This document shows positions 44,973 through 55,711 of a stretch of 64,000 nucleotides of DNA, one piece after another. The stretch spans positions 39,444,468-39,508,467 of the forward strand of contig NC_054540.1 of NCBI RefSeq assembly GCF_017654505.1, in the 5' to 3' direction. Source of the stretch: Polyodon spathula. Taxonomy: Eukaryota; Chordata; Actinopteri; Acipenseriformes; Polyodontidae. Every line of letters begins with the position of its first letter. Positions within the stretch are counted from its first letter, which is position 1. The notes below the pieces were generated by a model, which saw only the letters and a program-made list of their open reading frames with translations, did not search any database and was not told the origin of the DNA. The position numbers and the translations under genes are program-made.

Positions 44973-45654
44973 TTGGAAGAAGAAAAAATTGATAAAGTGG
45001 AGGAGTACATGGAAAGGTGGCATGAGCTTCAGAGTGAGCTAAAGGAAGGAGGGGCTACATGGTGCCTCGCCTGTCTGGGGTATGGGCACCTCCCTGACGT
45101 GTACCCATATGAAGACCCCCTTTTTGTGCAGGCCTTCGATCGGGCTGAGGTGGATACCGTGGAGGAGTAGATCTGCCTGAAGGCCGTACCATCGCCGCAG
45201 GTTTATCAGGAAACCTGCCTCACCTGCCTCAAAGGGGAGGAGTGGTGCTTTGCTGTCGGTGAGGTCGGGCACAAATCACCCGACCAACCCCCTCCATGGC
45301 AAGAGACTGCCGGTCCCGAAGAAGGGAAGGAGGGGCAGTGCCAAGAAGGCGAAGAAGCCGGTGCGTCCACAGCCCAAGAGGGAAGAGGCCGAGTGTCCAC
45401 AGACCAAGAAAGGGAAGCCCAAGAGTGGTCACTGGGATGGCTAGTTTCACCTGGTCGAGGTCTCAAGTTGGTGCTCTTCCTGCGGGAAGGAGGGCCACTC
45501 CGTTGTCAACTGCCCCCGCCCCGGAGAGGAGGAGGAAGGATGACCGAAGGGCAACTGGGAAGCTTACCTCGGTGATCTTGGGGTCATGAACTGGTGCACT
45601 GCCTGTGGGGAGTGGGGCCATTTTGTGGTCAATTGCCCCATTCTCCAGGAATAA
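44973..45654 (+). pseudogene. Gag-like multi-zinc-knuckle protein, broken
   Basis: ATG near 44973; a helical, charged start (IDKVEEYMERWHELQ). Four knuckle-like units follow: CLACLGYGH (near 45067, last Cys lost), WCFAVGEVGH (near 45245, decayed), CSSCGKEGHSVVNC (45472-45513, intact C-x2-C-x4-H-x4-C) and CTACGEWGHFVVNC (45595-45636, intact). TAG at about 45168 and at least one frameshift near 45450 break it; final TAA at 45652-45654. The knuckles resemble those of the LTR-A protein (CSWCGKEDHRWRSC), so the two families are related. Likely role in life: nucleic-acid binding in a Gag-only element. Confidence 0.72.
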
Positions 45655-45812
45655 GAGGAGAAGGAGAAGCACCAGTCCCCTGCAAGTGAGGGAGAGCCGC
45701 ACATAGGTATCTGCTATCTCCCAGGTATCTGCTTCCAACAGTAAGCAGGGATGTCTCCGGGCTTTCTTTCCTACTCTCCCTGCCAAGATAACGTCTAGAA
45801 TTTTAGGATTGA

Positions 45813-45818
<6 letters not shown>

Positions 45819-45871
<53 letters not shown>
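45819..45871. repeat. (TA)n microsatellite
   Basis: About 26 uninterrupted TA units. The frames across it on the minus strand (Ile-Tyr runs) are not genes. Confidence 0.95.
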
Positions 45872-45874
<3 letters not shown>

Positions 45875-47611
45875 CCAAATGTCGCTGGAACAAGGTTATT
45901 ATTGATTGAAAATGTAATTGCATATCATGTCGGTTTATATTATGTTTTGTTACCCTTGAAAATATGTAGTTTCCCATTGTCTGCATGTTTTTAATTGAAA
46001 ATACTATTAATCTGACTTAAATGTTAATGGAAAGTAACAAGGAATAATTGAACCTAAATTGAGTATCAATTGCATCTATTTAATATTAATTTATGCCATG
46101 CAATATAAAGCGTTACCCAGAACTCTACCGGAAGCCATAATAGTAGTACAGTAAAACTTTACATTTTTCGTTAAGTATATGGAAAACTACAATGCTGTAT
46201 GTAATTAATTATGTTAATGTAACATTATTCAGCAGGTTTCATTTGACTTTATGAAGCAAAATTACTTAATTCTATAGGGCGATGCAGAACTTTTGGTCAT
46301 AGCTGTGTCTATGTGTATTAGTGGTACTCACTGGTAGCCGTTGGGTTTTAATGCAACTAATGTCACTATATATAAATAAACTACTATCCCTTAAATTAGT
46401 TTTCACCAATGCTTTAAAGTCAGTATTCTAGTAGTGACAAATCAGAGTTTCAAGCTGTACTCCTTGTACAGCCGTCACAGGTATAGTCAACCAAAATGAG
46501 GCACTGTGGCCAAACCATGGAAATTGATCTCAGTGATATGGTGCCAGGAAGAAGGAAGTGAGCTGCAACAACCAAAGAACAGAAATATCTTCAGCCCAGC
46601 AAATAAGGGAGTAATGACAATTCATAGTACCCAGCTCAATAATTAGTTCAGATTCTTGAAAAAGTAGACTTTATAAAACTTAGTAGCTCCTCTAGAAATT
46701 TTAAATTAAACTTTGGTTGTAAAAAAAACATTCACCTGTAGATCAGTGAAGCTTGTCAGATAAAGGCAGATGGTGGGCAACACGATTCTTGGCTACTGTG
46801 ACAGACAGCTAATATGTTGCTGCTTGTCTGTAGAAGTACTACAATATGGTTGTCCTAGAAGCTTGTAGTCTTTTATGTGGTGCCTCTGCCTGCATGTTTC
46901 ATTGCTCTCTAGTGAATGTTTTTTTGACAGCTGCAGTGCAATGTTGCTAAGTGTGCTAAGTGTGATGTTACTATTCTTTTGTACACAGCTTCTAGTGTTC
47001 TATTGTCCATGAGTTATTTGTATACTAATCCCTTTGTGTCATGTGACTCCTAAGCTGTCGTATCTTGTGTGACATCCAACTGTTGTGTCCCTCTCCCTTC
47101 CCCAGCCTTGATGCTGAGCTGATCATTTAGATGTTACCATAATGAAAAACAGTAATGTAGCGTGAGTTTTTTACTAAAACAGGGTCAGCTGCTGTAGGGA
47201 AACCTGAGTTTATTTCTCAACCTGACCATTCAGAACAGTGACAGCAGAACACCTATAAATACTTCTCTGTAATTAGGAAGTGTACTACAGAGAAAAAAAA
47301 ATAAAAGGAAATTTAAAAAAAAAATGACAATATGCTTGCTGTGGTGTATTTAATGTTGTAAATAACAGAATAAACTTGCTGAAACTTAAACTTTTTTTAC
47401 TGAAAAAGCAAATGGTAAGATGTAAACATAAGAGCTGGCTATGTTACATACTGTCCGATCAGGACTTACTTTAATACGGAGCATAGGAGCTACAGCAGGC
47501 AATTTCCCATATTACAACAGTACATAATTAGAGGTGTGATCACCAATTCAGTACACAACACTTGCTAATTGTCTGAAATATAAACATGCTGAGTTCATTG
47601 CAGTCACCAGA
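45872..47611. other. Intron-like DNA, nothing recognised
   Basis: AT-rich with short frames. It lies between MRPS35 exons d and e. No repeat family recognised. Confidence 0.4.
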
Positions 47612-47725
47612 TGTGGGGTGTGGTGGCTAAAGAAAAGGGCTTGTAACCAGGATGTCCCCGGGCCAAATCCCGGCTCACTCGCTGTGCAACCTCGAGCAAG
47701 TCGCTCCACCTCCTTGTGCTCTTTT
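47612..47725 (+). repeat. tRNA-derived SINE head
   Basis: GTGTGGTGGCTAAAGAAAAGG (box A-like, near 47620) and GGGCCAAATCCCGG (box B-like, 47660-47673), followed by CTCGAGCAAGTCGCTCCACC. This is the same head as the minus-strand SINE at 35738-35990. The 3' half is missing. Confidence 0.65.
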
Positions 47726-47947
47726 TTTGGCCCAGGCGCCATTGTCTCTAAACATAAAAAGTTTGTTTGGGGCCCTGTGTAGGGATCCTTCATGGAAACA
47801 TAACATCAATTCAGATATTTATCCTCCTGCTGAGTAAATGTAAAATAACCAAACTGTTTTTAAAAACAAAACATTTAGATTTAGGGTATATGCGTTATTA
47901 TTAACCCTTTATTTTACTAGGAAATCACATAGAGAGCACCTATACAT

Positions 47948-47985
47948 ATATACATACACACACACACACACACACATATATAATT
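47948..47985. repeat. (CA)n microsatellite
   Basis: CACACA run after ATACATA units, about 30 bp. Confidence 0.9.
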
Positions 47986-48779
47986 TTATACAAGGGTACA
48001 CTATGCAAGCTACCTCCATATATAAATGAACACTTTATAGTCGCTTGTAGTACGTGCAGTCTTAGATTGCACTCATTTTTGTATTTTACAGTTCCTAAAG
48101 TGAGTACTGAGGTTTCTAAAAGATTATTTGCTTATTTTGCTCCTTGGTCCTGGAATGAATTACAGTCTAAACTTAAGTGCCATCCCAAATAACTTTAGTA
48201 CAGTTCAAGAGTAAGCTGAAGGACTATCTAATTGAGAGTTGTGCTTGTTTTAAGTAGTTGATTACACCTGTCACTAATTGCTTTATTGTACTGAGTATGA
48301 CTTGTTTGTGTTTTAAAAATACTTTTGGATGTGTATTGTAAAATGTTTTATTGTACTGCTGCTACCTTTCTTGTCTCATGTATCAGCGCTTCAACCCTCA
48401 CAATGCCAAAGAGGTCCAGCCAACCAAACCATATAACACACAGTGAGTGCTGTAACTTGAATTAGTAATCTATCTCAAGACTGCATGATATATTGGATCC
48501 AATTTGCTGTGTCACCATAATCAGTTTGTGGTAGAAATATACAAGCAGTTAGATTTTTTTATTTTTTTTTATAAACTACAGAAAAACAGGATTTGAGTTT
48601 ATACAGAAAACCTATCATGAATTTAAATTTTTTTGCAAGATGGTCAATGTGTGCATATGTGTGTGTTTGTTTGAGAACATGTACAATATTTTTGGGCACC
48701 ATTTTCAAAATAAGTGACCCTGGGACAAGATGCAAGTCCTGTTATATTGCTGTTCTTCCAGTTTGGCTGGGATAAAACT

Positions 48780-48954
48780 GTCCCTGCCAAATACACATGC
48801 AGAATGTGGCTGGGACTTAATTGATTAATTAACAGTCAATTAAGCCCAGCCACAGGTGTATATTAGGAGTGGTCTCTTCACTTGTGGGAGACGAACCCAG
48901 GGCAAGGCGCATAGCATAGCATAGCATAGCATAGCATAGCATAGCATAGCATAG
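48780..48954 (+). repeat. LTR-like fragment followed by (GCATA)n
   Basis: GTCCCTGCCAAATACACATG, GATTAATTAACAGTCAATTA and CCCAGCCACAGGTGTATATTAGG follow the order of words in the LTR-A promoter half (CAGCCACCTGATATAAAAGG), so it may be a distant LTR relative. From 48908 to 48954 there are nine GCATA units. Confidence 0.4.
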
Positions 48955-49275
48955 ATTAAGCTGACAAATGTTTTTTGATTCAAAAATGAGTATCACTCAT
49001 TGTTGACCTGAAGAGGTTTTCTTTTTCATTAGAAGACAGACCTGACATTCTCCAACATCTCTATCAATTCTATGTCTTCAAATTACATTTTTAATAAACA
49101 TAATTTGAATCCCAAAAAATATACTGTCCATGCTCCACTGCAGTCTGTTTCAGAGATAGTATGAAACACGTATATAGTGTTCCTTCATATAACCTGGAAA
49201 AAAGGTCAGTAGTTGATGTTCTGTTGTTTTGACTTGACTCTGTGCATAAATATTGAACACTTGTTTTCCTTTAAG

Positions 49276-49385
49276 GTAAAAGTCTCCAGTTTAAACTTGG
49301 ATGACCATGGAAAAAAGAAGCTGATTAAACTTGCAGGAGAGGGGCACAACAAGGAGACAGATACGCTTACCTTCACAGCAGACAG
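49276..49385 (+). CDS. mrps35: MRPS35-like exon e
   Basis: Acceptor TTTCCTTTAAG, donor GTACGG. It reads [20 protein letters not shown] and ends DTLTFTADR; the Arg codon is split after two bases. It is very close to the conserved core of MRPS35 and is intact. In the ribosome this core belongs to the mS35 fold of the 28S head. Confidence 0.87.
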
Positions 49386-50603
49386 GTACGGTAACCAAAG
49401 AGGATGTCTTGAGTGTAGGAGCTTTCAGAGAGACACCCTGGTCTCTCCCTTTTCGTAGAACAGCCATGTGGATGAACTCTGTGGGCCAAACCTGTACCAA
49501 AAAGTACCAATTAATTCTGGACTGATTTGTGCACAGATGACCATGAAATGAATTTGGATATTGTTTCATTTTGAATTAGCTAGAAAACAAAAGTATAAAC
49601 CATGCCATAAAGCAGTGAAATGGTACCCCATCAAAACACTCATCTGTTCAGTAGAATGTGAGTTATTTATTACAAATATCATGTTAGGAATTGGTTTCCT
49701 TTTGCATGATTTATTTTTCCTAGTGTCCCAGCACTGGTTAAGTTACTACAATTGCAAGTACTGCAGCTACTAAGTACATTTTAGAGGTTCGTTTGATCAG
49801 CACATACTCTGCCAGGAGACACCACAGAATCCCCCTGTATTCTATGGTTAGCGGGAGATTAACACAAGCCATTGATGCAATCTAGGTAGATTCTCTTGTA
49901 CTGTATAATGACATTTCTGGTATGGTATTTGACAGTCAATAAGTAGGATGTGCTTCGTTGCATGGAAGAAAATATTCTACTTAAACTACTTTGAATAAAT
50001 ATTACTGAATAAACTTTTGGTTTCTGATTTGGGACCCTTGTAAACATGGTATACTATGATACAAATAATAGCAGGGTTTTGTGTAGCACAAAAACATGTT
50101 AAATTACAGATCAGTATGGTAAAAACAAGGTTAACCATGGTAATATGAAGTACCATAACTATTTGTTTATATTAAGACTTTAACCATTGTAGTTGTACAA
50201 CAGTATTGCAGTGGTAATAATTTAGCTATTTGGAAGTGGTAGAAAAACAGTGCAACAAAGGTATATAAATATTATAATGTGTAATATAAATAAAGGTGTA
50301 CATGCACTTTGTCTTAACTTCAGCAATCTCACATGAATATGCAGACCATTTTGTGGAAGCAAAGACTGTGGAGACCAGGTTGTTTGAGTTCAAATTACAG
50401 TGCGAATACAGTACTGTATAACTAAAAATGCCAGCAGTATCCTTGGACCTCTTGGGCCAATTGAAAACCTGCAGAATTCAGTGGGGACTGACATAGTAAA
50501 AAATACATGTACTGTTTTTTATTATTGTTGTATAGTCATGTGTTGCTGGTATATACTATTTGAATTGAAAATTACATGCAGTCAATTTCTTTCTTTTACA
50601 AAG

Positions 50604-50673
50604 GTGCCCACAGAGGAGGCAGAACTACGATCATGCAATGTATTTCCTTACTGTATTGTATCATGAATTGTCG
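50604..50673 (+). CDS. mrps35: MRPS35-like exon f
   Basis: Acceptor CTTTTACAAAG, donor GTAAGT. The first base completes the Arg codon from exon e. It reads [20 protein letters not shown] and then ELS, matching the MRPS35 CPLRRQNYD block; the final residues differ from the usual ESW. The remaining C-terminal exon(s) were not found to the right. Confidence 0.85.
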
Positions 50674-50860
50674 GTAAGTTGATGTTTTGCTTTTTAAATT
50701 GTGTTGTTTGTGTCTGATCCACGTAGTATACCTCTGGTAGGTACAGTAATAATAAATTGTGCATTGTTTCCTACACCGGTACAGTATACTAGAAAAAACA
50801 CAAGATGAGATACAGTAGTTTGATAATTGTCTAGTCAGTGGAAACTAAACCGTCAAGTAA

Positions 50861-50929
50861 TGACCTCTGAGAAAGGGTAATGACCTCTGAGAAAGGGTAA
50901 TGACCTCTGAGAAAGGGTAATGACCTCTG
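50861..50929. repeat. 20-bp tandem repeat, 3.5 units
   Basis: TGACCTCTGAGAAAGGGTAA at 50861, 50881 and 50901, all identical, and a partial fourth unit at 50921-50929. Confidence 0.97.
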
Positions 50930-52349
50930 CAAATATTTAATTAATGCACTATTTAGAGGAAATGACAAGCAGGCAAAAGTTAGTCTTTCAAAACACTGCA
51001 GTGTTTAGAAGAAATGCATTACTTTACCTTGGATTGTATACTGTCTGTATCACATGATCTCGTTATACTAGGTGTGTTTCTATTGCCACAAAGCCTCTTC
51101 TGAACACCATTCCTGATGAGCATGCTGTTCCAATGATTGCCTCCCCTACCTCTGCAAGTTCAATCAGGTCTCAGCAAGATTGGTTTGTATTCTAAGGACA
51201 GGTTGAGTGAGTCTTTTCATCAAAACAGGAAAAGACTTCAAGGGTCAAAATCATAAACTTTGAAAAACTGTTATTTGTTCTTTATTAGTAATTGTTGCAC
51301 ACAAAACGGTTCCATGAAATTCATTATCCATTCTCCATATACATCTAATGTACAGTTTTGAAAAAAAAACACCTCTGTAGTAACCTGTGTTGTTATTTTA
51401 AAACTTGGTAAAGGATGCTATCGCTGGTTAAAGAAATGTTTGTTTTCCTGCTGTGCTTTGAGATAATGTTGCACTTTGGTCAAGAAAAAAAAAAAAAAAA
51501 AAAATTGGCAAAAACTTCGTTTCTGAAAGTTATCAGTGTGTGTGTGTGTGTTTATTTTTTTTTTAATTTAGCCTGTAAATAAATAAAAAATATCTAGTTA
51601 GTTTTTACAAAAATATCAGAAAATTGTAAAGCAACCGCAAGAATAGTCTTACTTTTGTTGTTTACTATGTGTCTCAGTTTACCGTTTGCATTTTATAATA
51701 CCGCTGCTTAATTGGAAGAACGCGTCGCTTGCCACAAGAAAATCAATGCCTGTGCTGACCGATCAGAGAAAGATCCAGCAGGAGAAGGGGGCCAGCAGTG
51801 AAAGATTAAGCCCAGCTTCTTCCCCTCAGTCAGTCACACAGCACTTATTCATCCCAGGCTCTAGCATTACTGAGCTGTAGAGGACAAGGACACCTGATAC
51901 AGCGTTCAGGAGTGTTTGTGGCAGGTTGAATACACATGAGAACTCCTTGGCTAAAAGGCTATCTTTTTGTTACCTTTCAACTGCTCTATCAATATTTCAG
52001 AGGGGCATCAATCCACTGTAATTGTCCTTGGTTCCCATAAAACATTAACATGGGCCGCTGTGACATGTTTGATTTTCCATGATCGATGTAATCCCTTTTT
52101 GTACAGGCCTGGTGAAAGATGGTCCAACGCACACCGCTACCTGATTTAACTATCTCTGTCTTCATAGGGATCCAGTTTTTAGATTGGAGCTACTCTGCAG
52201 ACTTCTGTCAATACCCTTCCTTCTTGTTTTTCTGGTGCCCTAAATGCAAACTTTGATAAATATCATTGGGGTTCTATTCTATTTGTGTCCTTGCTGAGGA
52301 ACACAGATTGTTACATTAGCTCTGCTGAACCATGGGTTAGGGAGGCAAA

Positions 52350-52490
52350 TTCTATCAGGGACTGATTTTCCTCATTGCGCTACTGCAGACCTTATTGGCC
52401 AGGTACCGGGTAAGCTCAATAAGACACCTGAAGGGCTGGCATTTGTCCTTTAGAAGCTGGTAGCTTTTGAACTCCTAGGTGTAAAGAGGC
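52350..52490 (+). repeat. Dispersed repeat, second copy (see 36440-36610)
   Basis: GGGTAAGCTCAATAAGACACC and GAAGGGCTGGCATTTGTCC match the earlier copy in the same order, with many changes. Class unknown. Confidence 0.5.
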
Positions 52491-54149
52491 AGTAGGCTTG
52501 GTAGTGGGATTGCAGGACATCCACTGACCTTCAGTTCTCCTGAGCTGTTGTTTAGAATTGCTGTGGTGAGTAAGTGTAAGTGGGCATTCTAAATTTCAGA
52601 GAAAATTGAGGGTAAAATAATTAGGTGTTTAAGTGTGCCAGTATGGTTCAGTGGTTTTGCAATGGATTACCAGTGTGTACTGTTGTCGTGCATAATTCCG
52701 TTGTATATCTAGGGTTTATGTCACAACTGTGTCCTCGCCAATTACCATTAAAGAAGATACCCATTATAGCTCATAATGTAATTATTAACCACAATAAACA
52801 CAATACCTCAATAAGAACTAACGATTCTGGCTTAATTATCCCTAGATTCATGATGAAAAGAGATTAACAATTAATATTATGTATGTTTAAGTATTTCAAA
52901 TCAATCATAAATGTGTATTTGTTATAAGACAAAAAGAAACCTAACAATCCAAATTATTATTACATTTATTCATATTCTCAAAGGAAGAAGAATAAAGGTT
53001 AGGCTTCATAGTTAAAAACAGATGTATAAAGAAGAAACAAATTAAAACATTCAAGGAAAAATAATGCATTCTAAATGTTCATAAAAAAAATCATTGATGT
53101 GCATTATGGTCATAGTTCTGCATTAGTGAAGCAGTCTTAATAGTTCTTGTTGCATTGCTTGGTTCAGTCATGCATTACATTTCTATATACATCCGCCAAC
53201 TTCCACGTGGCTAAGTACACATGTACAATGTTCAGCATCTAATTGGATAGACGCACATTACGTATTGTGACAATATCAGTATCACGACTTCAGTTCAGTT
53301 ATTTGTAAACACACAATATAAGTTTGATACTTATCCTGTTGGTGCGATGTTTAAAACAAAGTCTTCTTAACGAGGCCGTCCTCTCTGTAGTAGTTAGCTG
53401 TGCAGCAGCACAGTGCAGTATCTCTGTGAAGTCTATACTGTAGGCAAAAGCTTTCGTCATTCCGGAGGGAGTCCATCTTCTCCAGAAGAGTTTTGAAGAT
53501 TACATTTTCGTTGCAGAACAGTCTTTGTTGCAGAACTGTGGAGTTTAATGAGTTGAGAGCGATGAGATTAAAGAGCGAATCCGAGAGAGAGAGTCTAGCC
53601 ACCAGAGAGAAGGGCAGAGAGAGTGAAAATCCTTGTTTTGAGTTTAAATAACGTGATGGAGTGTTGCGTGTCACACAAAAAGGGTGTGTTAGAAATGGAA
53701 TGTATCTGCCTATTTTGTTATCAAAGGATTTTACATTTATCATTTAAACCTCCAGTTCAATATAACTTTAGTTACATTCACTGGAGAAGCATGCATATAA
53801 TATTATAATATTCATTTAAAACACAATAAACACTTCAGATTTATTGGGAGACTTAAAATAACTATTACAGTTGTGTCCACAAGTTATGTAATTAAATATG
53901 ATTCTTTTAACTAGCATTTTAACTAACTTTTAACACAATAATGGTACAACTGCATTGTCACTTGGCAAGTTTTATGATGCCTTAGGAGACAATCAGATAG
54001 CATTTTGGAAGGCGAGCTTCAAAGAGTTAACACAGTTTGTGTTCTGTGCCTTATCTAATCAGCTTTGAAGTAACAACCCGTTCCTCAGTACTGCAATTTT
54101 CTGGCTTGCTGCTGCTGCGCTTTTACAACCTGCGAGGGCTGGTTCAACT

Positions 54150-55168
54150 CATAAGAACATAAGAACATAAGAAAGTTTACAAACGAGAGGAGGCCATTCG
54201 GCCCATCTTGCTCGTTTGGTTGGTAGTAGCTTATTGATCCCAAAATCTCAACAAGCAGCTTCTTGAAGGATCCCAGGTTTGTCAGCTTCAACAACATTAC
54301 TGGGGAGTTGATTCCAGACCCTCACAATTCTCTGTGTAAAAAAGTGCCTCCTATTTTCTGTTCTGAATGCCCCTTTGTCTAATCTCCATTTGTGACCCCT
54401 GGTCCTTGTTTCTTTTTTCAGGCTGAAAAAGTCCCTTGGGTCTACACTGTCAATACCTTTTAGAATTTTGAATGCTTGAATTAGGTCGCCACGTAGTCTT
54501 CTTTGTTCAAGACTGAACAGATTCAATTCTTTTAGCCTGTCTGCATATGACATGCCTTTTAAGCCCGGAATAATTCTGGTCACTCTTCTTTGCACTCTTT
54601 CTAGAGCAGCAATATCTTTTTTATAGCGAGGTGACCAGAACTGCACACAATATTCAAGATGAGGTCTTACTAGTGCATTGTACAGTTTTAACATTACTTC
54701 CCTTGATTTAAATTCAACACTTTTCACAATGTATCCGAGCATCTTGTTAGTCTTTTTTATAGCTTCCCCACATTGTCTAGATGAAGACATTTCTGAGTCA
54801 ACAAAAACTCCTAGGTCTTTTTCATAGATTCCTTCTCCAATTTCAGTATCTCCCATATGATATTTATAATGTACATTTTTATTTCCTGCATGCAGTACCT
54901 TACACTTTTCTCTATTAAATGTCATTTGCCATGTGTCTGCCCAGTTCTGAATCTTGTCTAGATCATTTTGAATGACCTTTGCTGCTGCAACAGTGTTTGC
55001 CACGCCTCCTACTTTTGTGTCGTCTGCAAATTTAACAAGTTTGCTTACTATACCAGAATCTAAATCATTAATGTAGATTAGGAATAGCAGAGGACCTAAT
55101 ACTGATCCCTGTGGTACACCGCTGGTTACCACACTCCATTCTGAGGTTTTTCCTCTAATCAGTACTTT
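54150..55168 (-). pseudogene. CR1-like LINE copy 3, 5'-truncated
   Basis: Minus strand: begins inside RT at KKVLIRGKTSEWSVV (55168), has GVPQGSVLGPLLF and the catalytic FADDT (near 55015), and runs to the 3' UTR and octamer tail (AAGAACATAAGAACATAAG at 54150-54170 on the plus strand). One frameshift near 54275 disrupts the last 30 residues (an extra base in GACAAACCTGG). A 5' truncation such as this is the normal outcome of incomplete target-primed reverse transcription. Confidence 0.9.
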
Positions 55169-55286
55169 CTTGCCAAATTGTGACATCTAAATACTGTGTT
55201 AACGTATTTATATACATGACTAACTGCCCTAAAACATGTAACGAAGATATTAAAATCTAAAAGAACACGCAATTGTTGTGCTACAC

Positions 55287-55706
55287 TGTGGCAGGCTGGC
55301 GAGTGGATAGAGGCCCAGAGACAGACTGCAGTTCAAAAAAATAACTATTTTATTATAAATAAACACAAAAATGAAAGGGCACAAGGGCCAAAACAAAGCA
55401 ATTTAAACACAAAAAGAAAGACAAAAAAACAAAACTTACAAAAATAACAATTTCCAGGCTGGGCAATGCCTTCACTGGATTCAAACTTTCCAAACAACCA
55501 AAAAACCAACCTGCTTCCTCAGCTCCCTCCTCTCAAATGAGAAGCAGAGGCCTCCTTTTATGTCAGGTGGCTGGGCGCTGATTGATCGTTAATTAACCTA
55601 ATCAACTAATCAACCCCAGCCACCTGAACATAATAAACCCAGGCAGGTAGGGGAAATTAACCCCATCCCTGCCAATTTTAAAAAAGCAGAGCTTTGCTCT
55701 GCCACA
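55287..55706 (-). mobile_element. Solo LTR-A, minus strand, TSD TACAC
   Basis: 420 bp from CTGCCACA/TGTGGCAG at 55706 to 55287 on the minus strand, close to LTR-A throughout (TATA box, poly(A) signal). Flanked by TACAC (55282-55286) and TACAC (55707-55711). It lies 120 bp from the 5' end of CR1 copy 3. Confidence 0.95.
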
Positions 55707-55711
55707 TACAC

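Larger units (their letters stand above)
44277..45780 (+). mobile_element. LTR-C element: one LTR, PBS and zinc-knuckle frame
   Basis: LTR from TGTGGCGGAG (44277) to CATCCTGTACA (about 44871), with a TATA-like ACATAAAAACA near 44566 and AATAAA near 44770. Then a tRNA-Leu PBS, a leader sharing the word AGAGCGCC with the LTR-A family (ATAGCGCC), and a broken frame with several zinc knuckles to 45654. No protease, integrase or RT. Similarity ends near a TA microsatellite at 45819 and no 3' LTR is seen, so the element is truncated. Confidence 0.7.
50674..54149. other. Non-coding beyond the last MRPS35-like exon
   Basis: Contains the 20-bp tandem repeat (50861-50929), an A run (51487-51505), a GT run (51536-51551) and a dispersed repeat (52350-52490). 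The expected C-terminal MRPS35 exon was not recognised. Frames at 51686-51880 and 53351-53743 have no known domains. Confidence 0.45.

Noticed and set aside
47612..47725. Functional tRNA gene
   Set aside because: It has box A- and box B-like words but no cloverleaf end; the downstream sequence matches a SINE body.
48908..48954. Possible CRISPR-like or telomeric repeat
   Set aside because: It is a plain GCATA pentamer microsatellite without spacers; the window is eukaryotic.
51686..51880. 64-codon plus-strand frame
   Set aside because: No recognisable domain and no clear splice or promoter context; it does not resemble the missing MRPS35 C-terminus.
53351..53743. 130-codon minus-strand frame
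   Set aside because: No motif and no exon signals; left as background.
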